DNA from: Flavobacterium sinopsychrotolerans
GTDB taxonomy: Bacteria > Bacteroidota > Bacteroidia > Flavobacteriales > Flavobacteriaceae
Assembly (NCBI RefSeq): GCF_900110375.1
Contig: NZ_FODN01000002.1
Span: 385,086 to 449,085, forward strand
Direction: 5' to 3'
DNA: 64,000 bases
The position numbers were made by a program, and so were the translations under genes. Under the pieces are notes generated by a model, which searched no databases, was not told where the DNA came from, and worked only from the letters and a program-made list of their open reading frames with translations. Positions 6,864 to 15,509 of the stretch are shown piece by piece (the first letter of the stretch is position 1; every line of letters starts with the position of its first letter).

Positions 6864-8216
6864 ATGGACGTAGAGATTCTTGCTCGAATTCAGTTTGCTT
6901 TCACCATTGCTTTTCATTATATCTATCCTCCTTTAAGCATTGGGATCGGTTTGATTATGGTTCTTACTGAAGGACTTTACCTTAAAACCGGAAATAAAGA
7001 ATATGAAATTTTAACGCGCTTTTGGATCAAAATATTTGCTTTAACATTTGGTATTGGTGTGGCTACCGGCATTATCATGGAATTTGAATTTGGTACCAAT
7101 TGGGCCGTATATTCAAGATATGTAGGCGATATTTTTGGTAGTGCTTTAGCTGCCGAAGGTTTATTTGCTTTTGGTTTAGAAAGTACTTTTTTGGGGGTTT
7201 TGCTTTTTGGATGGAATAGAGTGAAGCCTTGGGTCCATTTTGTTTCTACAGTAGGTGTTTTTTTAGGTTCCATGTTTTCGGCAGTTTGGATTGTAGTCGC
7301 TAATTCCTGGCAACAAACTCCAGCAGGATTTCACATTGTAGGTGAAGGATTAATGGCGCGTGCCGAAGTAACTGATTTTTGGGCCATGGTGTTCAATCCT
7401 TCCAGTGTAGACCGAATCATTCATACTTGGCAAGGAGCGATTTTGGCGGGAGCATTTTTGGTGTTAAGTGTTCATGCTTATTATATCAGGAAAGGGCGCT
7501 ATATCCAAATTTCTAAAAAAGCATTTAAAATAGCACTTGTTGTTGCCACTATTTTTTCTTTAGGTCAGTTAGTGTCAGGGCACAGTTCAGCAGATGGCGT
7601 GGCGGTAAACCAACCCGCAAAATTAGCGGCAATGGAAGGGCATTTCGAAAAATCAGCACCTGCCGATTTGTATCTTTTGGGATGGGTTGATAAAGACAAA
7701 CAAAAAGTTACTGGGATTGGTATTCCTGGCGGGCTGTCGTTTTTGGTGCACCAAGATTTTAAAGCGCCAATTACAGGTTTAAATAGTTTTCCGGTGGAAG
7801 ACCGACCAAGCCAAGTAAATGCTGTTTTTCAGTTTTATCATATTATGGTTGCTATTGGAATGGCTTTAATTGGATTATCATTGTTTGCTTGTTTTATGTG
7901 GTGGCGTGGAAAATTATTTGAAACTAAATGGTTGCTGTGGATTTTTTCATTTGCTGTTATTTTACCACAAATAGCCAACCAAGTAGGATGGTTTGCCGCC
8001 GAGATGGGCAGACAACCTTGGGTGGTGTATGGACTTCTAAGAACTAATAAAGCTTTTTCACAAGAAGTTACTTCCAGTCACATCCTTTTTTCTTTGATCT
8101 TATTTTTAGTGGTTTATAGTATCCTATTTGTTTTGTTTATCTACATGGTCAACAAAAAAATTAAACACGGTCCTTATGAAGAAGCCGAGAAAACTGTAAA
8201 TTTTACAACCGTTTAA
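6864..8216 (+). CDS. cydA: Cytochrome bd ubiquinol/menaquinol oxidase subunit I
   Basis: A 450-residue polytopic membrane protein that carries the hemes of the bd-type quinol oxidase, reducing O2 to water. His18 in the first helix (FTIAFHYIYPPLSIGIG) is the usual heme ligand. The acidic helix with EFEFGTNWAVYSRYVGD and the AAEGLFAFGLESTFLG stretch is conserved, and the GRQPWVVYG motif lies near the C-terminus. The quinol-binding loop is short. cydB follows after 21 bases. Such oxidases have high O2 affinity and resist sulfide and NO, which fits its position between SQR and the persulfide dioxygenase. Confidence 0.97.
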   Translation: MDVEILARIQFAFTIAFHYIYPPLSIGIGLIMVLTEGLYLKTGNKEYEILTRFWIKIFALTFGIGVATGIIMEFEFGTNWAVYSRYVGDIFGSALAAEGLFAFGLESTFLGVLLFGWNRVKPWVHFVSTVGVFLGSMFSAVWIVVANSWQQTPAGFHIVGEGLMARAEVTDFWAMVFNPSSVDRIIHTWQGAILAGAFLVLSVHAYYIRKGRYIQISKKAFKIALVVATIFSLGQLVSGHSSADGVAVNQPAKLAAMEGHFEKSAPADLYLLGWVDKDKQKVTGIGIPGGLSFLVHQDFKAPITGLNSFPVEDRPSQVNAVFQFYHIMVAIGMALIGLSLFACFMWWRGKLFETKWLLWIFSFAVILPQIANQVGWFAAEMGRQPWVVYGLLRTNKAFSQEVTSSHILFSLILFLVVYSILFVLFIYMVNKKIKHGPYEEAEKTVNFTTV

Positions 8217-8237
8217 AAAACTTAAAAATTATTAATT

Positions 8238-9275
8238 ATGGAATATTTTTTAGGAGTTGATTATCCTACTTTATGGTATTTAGTGATCGGACTTTTATTT
8301 TCAGGTTATGCCATTTTAGAAGGGTTTGATTTTGGAGCCGGTGCCTGGCATTTATTTTTAAGAAAAGATTTAAGTCGCAGAATTGCTATCAATGCCATTG
8401 CTCCGGTTTGGGATGCTAATCAAGTATGGCTTGTCATAGGTGGTGGCGCTTTATTTGCAGGATTTCCGGTAATGTACGCTACCATGTTATCCGCAATGTA
8501 TGTTCCTTTTATGCTCTTTTTGATGTTTAATGTACTCCGTGCCGCGGCTATCAAATTTAGAAGTGCCGAAGAGATGCTTTGGTGGAGAAAAACATGGGAT
8601 TATGTTTACAGTATTTCCAGTATTATGATTTCATTTTTACTGGGTGTTGTTCTAGGTAATATTTTGCAAGGTTTTGCGTTGGGACCAAATTATGCTTACC
8701 AAGGAGGCATGTTTTTCTCTTTCCTTAATCCATACGCAATTATGGTAGGCTTGACTACTTTATCCTTATTTATGACGCAAGGCGCTATTTATCTGTTATT
8801 AAAAACCGAAGGGAAATTACATGTAAGACTGACTTTTTTACTAAAGAAAGGAATGCTGTTTTTTATTATAAGCTTCGGGATTACCACACTTTACACTTTA
8901 GTTTTTATCCCTGAAGTTACCGAAAATTTCAGAGAAAATCCGCTTTATTTTGTTGTTCCGATAATCTCTTTTTTGGCTGTGGCCAATGTTCCGCGTTTAG
9001 CTTCAAAAAAGCGCTATATGCTGGCATTGGTTTTCTCCTCCTTAACAATGGCGTTTTTGCTTATTCTTGTTGCTTTACAATTGTATCCAACGTTATTAAT
9101 TTCTACAATCGATCCAAAGTATAGTGTAACCATTTACAATGCCGCATCGTCACAAAAATCATTAGGAATCATGTTGACCATTGTGGTGATTGGCACACCT
9201 TTACTTGCGGCCTATTTTATCTTTTTATACCGAACATTCAATGGAAAAGTAAAACTGGATGATACCAGTTATTAA
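8238..9275 (+). CDS. cydB: Cytochrome bd oxidase subunit II
   Basis: A 345-residue protein with the family's N-terminal pattern LWYLVIGLLFSGYAILEGFDFGAGA and PVWDANQVWLVIGGGALFAGFP. It has eight or so membrane segments. It is the partner of CydA and is co-transcribed with it. It is slightly shorter than E. coli CydB (379). No CydX-like reading frame follows it; the next sequence is a peroxiredoxin-like remnant and a terminator. Confidence 0.97.
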   Translation: MEYFLGVDYPTLWYLVIGLLFSGYAILEGFDFGAGAWHLFLRKDLSRRIAINAIAPVWDANQVWLVIGGGALFAGFPVMYATMLSAMYVPFMLFLMFNVLRAAAIKFRSAEEMLWWRKTWDYVYSISSIMISFLLGVVLGNILQGFALGPNYAYQGGMFFSFLNPYAIMVGLTTLSLFMTQGAIYLLLKTEGKLHVRLTFLLKKGMLFFIISFGITTLYTLVFIPEVTENFRENPLYFVVPIISFLAVANVPRLASKKRYMLALVFSSLTMAFLLILVALQLYPTLLISTIDPKYSVTIYNAASSQKSLGIMLTIVVIGTPLLAAYFIFLYRTFNGKVKLDDTSY

Positions 9276-9301
9276 TTAAAAAGAACACTCAATTTTTATA
9301 G

Positions 9302-9460
9302 TTCAAATCCAAAGCAGTAATGTCTCTGGATTGGCAACTGGGAGATAAAGTAATTATTCCGGCTCTAAAAACAGTAAAAGCTTTAACTGAAAGAAAGGAA
9401 AGTGATTTAGAATTGTGGGCTAGTATTTTACCAAAAAATTGCTATAAAGAATTTTTGTAA
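9302..9460 (+). pseudogene. Peroxiredoxin-like C-terminal fragment
   Basis: A frame open from 9302 to TAA 9460 (ATG at 9320, 46 codons) encodes MSLDWQLGDKVIIPALKTVK followed by a charged, Cys-containing tail. The DWQxGDKVIxP motif is like the C-terminal arm of 1-Cys peroxiredoxins (PADWxPGDKVI), but no catalytic domain precedes it. It looks like the 3' end of a gene whose body was deleted. The assignment rests on one short motif, so it is tentative. Confidence 0.4.
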
Positions 9461-9470
9461 ATGTTCCATT

Positions 9471-9499
9471 AAGACCGTCCTTGTGATGGTCTTTTTTTT
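9471..9499 (+). terminator. Rho-independent terminator downstream of cydAB
   Basis: AAGACC and GGTCTT pair around an 8-12 nt loop, followed by T8. Confidence 0.75.
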
Positions 9500-9535
9500 G
9501 CGTATTAAAAAATAAAATAGAATTTAATTTCTCTC

Positions 9536-9551
9536 TGTGACTTTTGTCACA
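9536..9551 (+). promoter_or_regulatory. CRP/FNR-like operator upstream of the persulfide dioxygenase
   Basis: TGTGACTTTTGTCACA has perfectly matching 6-bp arms (TGTGAC, GTCACA) and is the best copy of the motif in the window. A weak -7 box (TAGTTATT, 9572-9579) lies at the standard 28.5-nt spacing. A much better promoter lies further on at 9599-9628, about 78 nt from the operator centre, so the geometry here may differ from the other four sites. Confidence 0.7.
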
Positions 9552-9598
9552 TACTATATTTACTCATAAAATAGTTATTTTATCATGATAATTGTCAC

Positions 9599-9628
9599 TT
9601 TGGATACTAAAAGGGTCTTATAAATTTG
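9599..9628 (+). promoter_or_regulatory. Promoter of the persulfide dioxygenase gene
   Basis: TTTG (9599-9602) and TAAATTTG (9621-9628), 18 nt apart, match the Bacteroidota -33/-7 consensus. The ATG follows at 9677. Confidence 0.55.
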
Positions 9629-9676
9629 CCTCAATATTATTGATATAAAAGTATTATTAATTCAAAAAACTTGATT

Positions 9677-11092
9677 ATGAAAATCGAACAAATTTACACA
9701 GGATGTATTGCTCACGCAGCTTATTATATTGAAAATAATGGTGAAGCCGCCATTTTTGACCCTTTACGAGAAGTACAACCCTATATTGATAGAGCATTTA
9801 ATGATAATGCCAAAATTAAATATGTGTTTCTTACTCATTTTCACGCTGATTTCGTTTCAGGGCATTTGGATTTAGCAAATAAAACTAATGCAAAAATTGT
9901 GTATGGACCAACGGCAAAACCTGCTTATGAAATTATTTCTGCTGAAGACGGACAGATTTTTGAAATTTGAAATTATAAAGTAAAAGTGATTCATACTCCG
10001 GGACACACCATGGAAAGTACTACTTTTCTATTGATTGATGAAAACGGAAAAGAACACGGAATCATAACTGGTGACACATTGTTTATTGGCGATGTTGGTC
10101 GTCCAGATTTAGCACAACATGTTGTTGCTGATTTAACACAAGACAAATTAGCACGTTATTTATATCATTCTTTGCGAACTAAAATTATGCCTTTGTCAGA
10201 TAATTTAATCGTATATCCAAATCACGGTGCGGGTTCGGCTTGCGGGAAAATGATGAGTAAAGAAACTACCGATACTTTGGGGAACCAAAAGAAAACCAAT
10301 TATGCATTAAATCCAAAAATGACCGAAGATGAATTTGTTACTGCTGTTTTAACTGGACTAACGAATCCTCCAGGCTATTTTCCAGCCAATGTGTTACTGA
10401 ATATTAATGGCTATGACAGTTTAGATGCGATATTAAAAAAAGCGAAAACACCTTTAAATCCAACCGAATTTGAAGTAGTGGCAAACGAAACTAGAGCTTT
10501 AGTACTGGATACTCGTGACGCATCCGAATTTGCAAGAGGCTTTATTCCAAACAGTATTAACATTGGTTTAGACGGCAGTTTTGCGATGTGGGTGGGCGAA
10601 ATGATTGCAGATATCAAACAAGAAATCTTATTAGTCACTGAAATTGGTAAGGAAGAAGAAAGCATGGTGCGTCTTTCCCGTATTGGATATGATTATACTA
10701 TTGGCTATTTAAATGGAGGAATTAATGCATGGAAAAAGGAAGGTTTTGAATTGGATACCGTAAACAGAATTACAGCAAAACAATTAGAAGATATTATTGA
10801 TTTTGATGAAACACTTATTTTTGATGTCAGAAAGAAAAGCGAGTTTTTATCGGAACATCTTATTGGGGCAATAAATGTACCCTTAAACGAAATCAACAAT
10901 CACTTGGCGGAATTTCCAAAAGAGAAAAAATTTATTTTGCATTGTGCCGGAGGTTATCGTAGTATGATTGCTGCTTCAATTTTAAAACAACGAGGTTGGG
11001 ATAATTTTGTTGATGTTATTGGTGGCTTTGCCGAAATCAAAAATACTAATCTTTTAACATCCGATTATGTTTGTCCAACAACACTATTGTAA
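9677..11092 (+). pseudogene. Persulfide dioxygenase-rhodanese fusion (CstB-like), interrupted by an in-frame TGA
   Basis: Read through, this is a 471-residue protein: metallo-beta-lactamase-fold dioxygenase, a rhodanese domain lacking the active Cys, and an active C-terminal rhodanese (HCAGGYRS). This is the layout of CstB, which oxidises persulfide to sulfite and transfers sulfur to form thiosulfate. Metal-site motifs are intact: THFHAD (His54, His56, Asp58), HTPGHT and TGDTLF. Codon 98 (9968-9970) is TGA in the context FEI*NYKVK; GGA (Gly) would restore it by one base change. The frame is otherwise clean on both sides, so the mutation is recent or a sequencing error. A GTG at 9986 could restart translation but would drop the first metal-binding motif. 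It lies downstream of the best CRP/FNR-like operator. Confidence 0.85.
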
Positions 11093-11568
11093 ATAATTCA
11101 TTGTTTTGTATTGTCCTGAAAAACGGATTCAGGATAGATAAAAGAGATTGCCTTTTTTAGGTTATCTCTTTTTATATTTTATGTAAATTGGATATCCTAC
11201 ATAAAACGGTACCTTTAGTTTTACTACATTTTTGTAATTAATTTAATGGTTAAATTCTTCAATTGTTGCATAAATCATAGCTTAATTTCTCATTTTCACT
11301 TGTACCAAATTTTAATATATTCAAAGTAGTTACGGTATCATGTGTAAAGCTTTGATTGATAGCACCAATCTTCAAACAAAATATTTTGGAATACAAAAAA
11401 AGGTCTGAAGTTCAACAAAATTTATATTATACCTTTATCCAATACAAGTTCTGCTAAGGCTAACGACGGTCCTGACGATGAAATAATTATTATAAAAACC
11501 ATCAAAAAAAGCTAAATAACCTGCACTGCTTTGTAATTAAATACTAATTTCGGGGAAAGAAATTTTAT
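11093..11568. other. Intergenic region with terminator and unexplained fragment
   Basis: It begins with two hairpins (11114-11134 and the terminator at 11140-11174). A frame open from 11363 to a TAA near 11514, without any start codon, ends in SSAKANDGPDDEIIIIKTIK plus KS. It reads like the C-terminus of a protein but matches nothing I know. No promoter box stands out before the kinase gene. Confidence 0.4.
11140..11174 (+). terminator. Terminator after the dioxygenase-rhodanese gene
   Basis: AAAAGAGAT and ATCTCTTTT form the stem, with a second inner CC/GG pairing, followed by T-rich sequence. Confidence 0.6.
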
Positions 11569-13287
11569 ATGCTGCGTTCCCCGGTTTTAGTTTTATTGTT
11601 GTTATTTGCAATTGTATCCTGCCAAAAAGGGTCAGAAACAACTTCTGTGAATGTTAAAAATAGAGAAACGACTAAAAGTGTCCTTGCTCAGAAATATTCA
11701 GAATTAGGTGATTCTTTTAGCAGGGATAATAAACTGGATAGTGCTTTCTATTATTATTTAAAATCTACAGAATTATTTAAAGAGGAAGACATCAGCACAT
11801 ACATCGCATATAATCTAGTTGGAATGGCGTATATCCAACAGACCTTTGGTGATTATTACAGCAGTGAAGAAACTTTAATCGAAGCTTTGCCATATTTAAA
11901 CAATGATTTACAATTTCAAGTGGCGGCAAATAATTTATTTGGAATCGCAGCAAAAGAACTAAAAAATTATGATGACGCCGTTCGTTATTATACTACAATT
12001 TTAAAAACTGTTAAAGATTCTGTCACTAGAGTGGCTGCTCTTAATAATATCGCTACAGTATATATGGAACAAAAAAAGTACAGAAAAGCAATAGTACTTT
12101 TAGAGCCGGTTTTAAAGTCTGATATTTTAGACACACTGCAGAATAACAAAGCTAGAATTATTGATAACCTGGGATTTGCTTATTATAAAGACAATAAGAT
12201 TTCAAAGGGACTACAATTAATGAATCAGGCTTTAGCAATCAGAACTAGCATTAACGATTCTTACGGAAGTATTGAAAGCTATTTGCATTTAGCCGATTAC
12301 TATCAAAATAAAGATTACCAAAAATCAAAAGAGAATGCACTACATGCTTATGATGAAGCAACAAAACATCAAAGTATTGACGAACGACTGGAAGCCTTGG
12401 CATTTTTAATGTCATATAATCAAGAAAAAGGAGTAAATAGTTACGCCATATTGTTTGTAAATCTAAATGACAGTATTAAGAAAGTACGAAATAATGCTAA
12501 AAATCAATTTGCAAAAATTAGATATGATTCTAGAAAAGCCATACTAGAAAGTATCAAATATAAGGGGCAAAGGGCTGAAATCCTTTTGCAGCTTGAAACA
12601 CAAAAGAGCCAAAAGTACTTGTTCTTTTTTGGATTTGTTGCGTTACTTGGCGGGATTGGATTTATAGTCAATTATTACAAAAGTAAAACCAAACGAGAAC
12701 GCTTAGAGGCCAATTATACTACTGAAACCCGAATTTCTAAAGAACTCCATGATGAATTGGCCAATGATGTTTTTTATGCGATGACTTTTGCTGAAACTCA
12801 AGATTTGCAGAATCCAATAAAAAAAGAAACTCTTTTAGATCATATTGATAAAATATATGTTAGAACACGAAATTTTTCTAAAGAGAATAGTCCTGTAGAA
12901 ACTGGAGAACATTATGAACAAAATTTAAAAGAAATGCTCAATAGCTACAAAAGTATTAGTACCGTAGTTATTATTAAAAATGGAGAACCAATAGATTGGT
13001 CAAAAATTCAAACAGAAAAAAAGATAGCCATACAAAGAGTATTACAAGAACTTATGGTTAATATGAAAAAACACAGTCAAGCCAGTTTTGTTATCATTGG
13101 TTTTGATATGGAACAAAATACTCTCAGAATTGACTATTCAGATAATGGAGTTGGTTTTTCACAGCAACTTATTTTAAAAAATGGTCTTCAGAATGCGGAA
13201 AACCGTATTGAGACTGTAAAAGGAATACTTACTTTTGATTCTCAAACCAATAAAGGCTTCAAGGCTAAGATTTTAGTTCCAAAATAA
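11569..13287 (+). CDS. TPR-containing sensor histidine kinase (lipoprotein-type signal)
   Basis: A 572-residue sensor kinase. Residues 1-18 are a lipoprotein-like signal (FAIVSC). Residues 35-300 form tetratricopeptide-type repeats that would lie in the periplasm. One membrane helix follows (about 348-368), then a dimerisation helix with ISKELHDELANDVFYAM (phospho-acceptor His near 393) and a HATPase domain with N box LQELMVNMKKHSQ (about 497) and G box DNGVGF (about 524). This is the NarL-partner (HisKA_3-like) class common in Bacteroidota. Its response regulator should follow directly; only the first 48 codons remain (13297). Confidence 0.88.
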   Translation: MLRSPVLVLLLLFAIVSCQKGSETTSVNVKNRETTKSVLAQKYSELGDSFSRDNKLDSAFYYYLKSTELFKEEDISTYIAYNLVGMAYIQQTFGDYYSSEETLIEALPYLNNDLQFQVAANNLFGIAAKELKNYDDAVRYYTTILKTVKDSVTRVAALNNIATVYMEQKKYRKAIVLLEPVLKSDILDTLQNNKARIIDNLGFAYYKDNKISKGLQLMNQALAIRTSINDSYGSIESYLHLADYYQNKDYQKSKENALHAYDEATKHQSIDERLEALAFLMSYNQEKGVNSYAILFVNLNDSIKKVRNNAKNQFAKIRYDSRKAILESIKYKGQRAEILLQLETQKSQKYLFFFGFVALLGGIGFIVNYYKSKTKRERLEANYTTETRISKELHDELANDVFYAMTFAETQDLQNPIKKETLLDHIDKIYVRTRNFSKENSPVETGEHYEQNLKEMLNSYKSISTVVIIKNGEPIDWSKIQTEKKIAIQRVLQELMVNMKKHSQASFVIIGFDMEQNTLRIDYSDNGVGFSQQLILKNGLQNAENRIETVKGILTFDSQTNKGFKAKILVPK

Positions 13288-13296
13288 TATACCAAT

Positions 13297-13443
13297 ATGT
13301 TTACAAAAGTTTTAATTGCGGATGATATTGATTTTAATGATTTGGGTGCTTCCCAGATACTAAATGAACTTGATGTTCTCGAAATTCAATATGCAAAATA
13401 TTGTGATGAAGCATTGTTAAAGTATTTAACTATTATTTTCTAA
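13297..13443 (+). pseudogene. Truncated response regulator (N-terminal stump)
   Basis: Nine bases after the kinase stop, ATG 13297 opens a frame that reads MFTKVLIADDIDFNDLGASQ and then ILNELDVLEIQYAKYCDEALLK before YLTIIF and a stop. This is the start of a LuxR-type receiver domain, with the first strand and acidic DD pair, but it ends before the phospho-acceptor Asp. About 160 residues including the whole DNA-binding domain are missing. No later frame resumes the gene before ssrA, so it is a real truncation. Confidence 0.8.
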
Positions 13444-13523
13444 GTTATTTATTTTTAATTTTTAAAATAAATTTTATTGATCGAACCCCTTGTTGGATAT
13501 TGATTTTACTGAGATTTAGGCAT

Positions 13524-13559
13524 AAAAAAACCCGAAAATTGTTGATTTTCGGGTTTTTT
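13524..13559 (-). terminator. Terminator of ssrA (works in both directions)
   Basis: CCCGAAAAT and ATTTTCGGG form a 9-bp stem with a 5-nt loop, flanked by A7 on one side and T6 on the other. It lies immediately past the tmRNA 3' end. Confidence 0.85.
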
Positions 13560-13560
13560 G

Positions 13561-13954
13561 TGGAGTCGCCGAGAATCGAACTCGGGTCCAAACAAGCAAC
13601 TAAAAAGCTTTCTACGCGTTTATTTTCTGATTGAGTTTTCGATACTGTGCTAGGCCAGAAACAGCCACACGATACTTATCTTCTTAATTTTGAAATCCAC
13701 CCGAAGCTCATGGAAATCTAGGTTTATTTTTACGGTTCCCCTGAACTGAACGCCACAAACCAAGGCTTTCAAGGAGAATCCAGCTTTCCTATCTGATAGG
13801 AACGTGGCTTAATCGTACTATAATTCGGATTATGCAGCTAAAGCGTAGTTATTTTCGCCGTGTAAAATTGTAAGATCTTATATTTACGAGCAAGGTCTCA
13901 ATGCTCGACGTGCTTACTTATCAATTCGACTTGCTGTCAAAACCAGTCGACCCC
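13561..13954 (-). ncRNA. ssrA: tmRNA (SsrA)
   Basis: On the minus strand the RNA begins GGGGTCGACTGGTTTTGACA at 13954 and ends ...TTCGATTCTCGGCGACTCCA at 13561. The 5' GGGGTCGAC pairs with the 3' GCGACTCC to form the tRNA-like acceptor stem, and the TpsiC arm is present. CCA is not encoded after the discriminator A. The resume frame (13859-13830) encodes the tag GENNYALAA and TAA. tmRNA with SmpB rescues ribosomes stalled on broken messages and tags the product for proteolysis. Length is 394 nt. Confidence 0.95.
13830..13859 (-). other. tmRNA tag reading frame
   Basis: GGC GAA AAT AAC TAC GCT TTA GCT GCA TAA gives GENNYALAA, ending in the ALAA degron recognised by ClpXP-type proteases. Confidence 0.9.
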
Positions 13955-13991
13955 TTTTTTATTTCAACATTCAAAATGAATTTTGAGTTTG

Positions 13992-13999
13992 CAAATATA
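13992..13999 (-). promoter_or_regulatory. -7 box of ssrA
   Basis: TATATTTG on the minus strand is a full match to TAnnTTTG. The transcript would start about 30 nt before the mature 5' end, which leaves a leader for RNase P. No clear -33 TTTG. Confidence 0.5.
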
Positions 14000-14060
14000 C
14001 ACTTTTATACTTGAATTTGTATTGCTAAACTTTAAACTATATTACAAAAACCATTCCTTT

Positions 14061-15260
14061 TTATTCGTCTCTTTGTTTGAACGGATAATCCCCAAATAAG
14101 ACAGCCAATTTGCGTACGTCATAGGTTTTTCGAGTAAATTTATTCGAAAGCGCTATGATGGTCACGCCCTCTTTTCTCAAGGTGATATAAGATGAGGTAT
14201 TGCCATGCCACCAGCCGTTATGAAAATAAAAATTTTGTCCCGTGTCCCAATTGATCATTCGAATGCCAAGTCCATAATTTTTAGTTCCTTTTCGTTCATT
14301 ACTATATCCTTTATACACTTGACTTTGTAACGATGGTGTTAAAAAAGTAGAACTATTTCGCGCTCTGTCAAATTTCAATAAATCTCGCGGTGTGGAGTAT
14401 ATATTTTTGTCCCCATAAACAGCATCTAAATAATCTTTGCCAATTTCTACTTTGTTTCCTTTATAAGAGGTAACTGCTGTGTCTTTATCTCTATCATAGT
14501 CAAAAACATAGGTGTTCTTCATGCCAAGTGGATCAAAAATGATTTGTTTCATGGCTTCTTTATATGGAAGTTTTGTGATTTTTTCAATTATTAATGCCAA
14601 CATGGCATAATTAGTATTACAATAACTGAAGCGCGTATCGGTTTTAAATTCTAAACCAATCTCTTTTGTAGCCATGATGGTCAGAATGTCTTGATTGGTA
14701 AGTATGTTGTGTCTATCCCAAATAGTTTTGTCACGATCTGTAAAATAGGCATAATTACGCATTCCGCTTCTGTGATTCAACAATGTTTTTATAGATACTT
14801 CAGGATAAGGAAACTCTTTCAAGATGGTATTTACCTTTTGATCTAAGTCAATCCTTTTAGCATTTATTAATTTTAAAATAGCGGTTGCCGTGATTACTTT
14901 ACTTACAGAGGCAATATGTAAAGGAGTAGATTTAGTGATTAATGTTTTATCTCTAAAATTGGAATAGCCTTCGTATTTTTCATAAATAATTTGACCATTT
15001 TTAGCCACTAGAAAACTTCCATTTGCACTATTATTGGGCCAGTTTTTTTTATAAAAAGAATCAATGGATGTCTTTTTTGAATTAATGTATTCGGCAGTTA
15101 ATTTTGTCTCCGGTTTACTTAATGGCTTCATCTTGGGTAATGTACTCTGTGGGAGTTGTGCATCACTCAATTCAATCTTCTTTTTCTCTTTGTTACAAGA
15201 ACTCAAAACTACAAAGACGAGAAGAATATGTAGTATATTTGTTTTTTTTATAAAATTCAT
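14061..15260 (-). CDS. Class C beta-lactamase-fold serine hydrolase, lipoprotein
   Basis: A 399-residue protein with a lipoprotein signal (VVLSSC, Cys22). It carries the penicillin-binding/beta-lactamase fold motifs: S118-V-S-K121 (nucleophile and base), Y213-C-N215, and a late FHNGWWHG motif in place of KTG. It likely acts in the periplasm or on the outer membrane as an esterase or peptidase; a true beta-lactamase is less likely. I start it at ATG 15260 (MNFIKK) because a 12-codon upstream extension would precede the signal peptide with polar sequence. It is a single gene, convergent with nothing and transcribed toward ssrA. Confidence 0.85.
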   Translation of the reverse strand: MNFIKKTNILHILLVFVVLSSCNKEKKKIELSDAQLPQSTLPKMKPLSKPETKLTAEYINSKKTSIDSFYKKNWPNNSANGSFLVAKNGQIIYEKYEGYSNFRDKTLITKSTPLHIASVSKVITATAILKLINAKRIDLDQKVNTILKEFPYPEVSIKTLLNHRSGMRNYAYFTDRDKTIWDRHNILTNQDILTIMATKEIGLEFKTDTRFSYCNTNYAMLALIIEKITKLPYKEAMKQIIFDPLGMKNTYVFDYDRDKDTAVTSYKGNKVEIGKDYLDAVYGDKNIYSTPRDLLKFDRARNSSTFLTPSLQSQVYKGYSNERKGTKNYGLGIRMINWDTGQNFYFHNGWWHGNTSSYITLRKEGVTIIALSNKFTRKTYDVRKLAVLFGDYPFKQRDE

Positions 15261-15446
15261 TTCCGTGGTACTAGAAAGGCAAATATATAGAATCAATGTC
15301 TTTTCACACCTTGTTTTTTCGAAACCTTAACACTATTTTATAAGTAAACTTAAAATGTGTTTTTCTATTATTATGGACCTCAACCAATAATAGTTTTTGG
15401 CGTATGTATTTTAATTAAAAAATAAATCGATTTTAGTTTAAAATGT

Positions 15447-15454
15447 TATATTTG
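15447..15454 (+). promoter_or_regulatory. -7 box of the AlaDH/PNT-like gene
   Basis: TATATTTG matches TAnnTTTG fully, 56 bases before the ATG at 15510, in an AT-rich leader. The -33 element is not clear. Confidence 0.45.
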
Positions 15455-15509
15455 TAACAAATAAACTAAATAAAGTTATAATAAAAGTAAATCAAAAGTA
15501 TAAAAAAAT

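Noticed and set aside
9535..9552. The 9536 palindrome as a terminator
   Set aside because: The arms are only 6 bp with no following T run, and it fits the repeated operator motif exactly.
13444..13523. Possible attachment-site copy of the ssrA 3' end (GATCGAACCCC near 13479)
   Set aside because: Only a few bases resemble the tmRNA TpsiC arm; too short to call a repeat.
14061..15260. The serine hydrolase as a beta-lactam resistance gene
   Set aside because: The lipoprotein has the general fold motifs, but its late motif is HNG-like and nothing nearby (such as AmpR) points to resistance.
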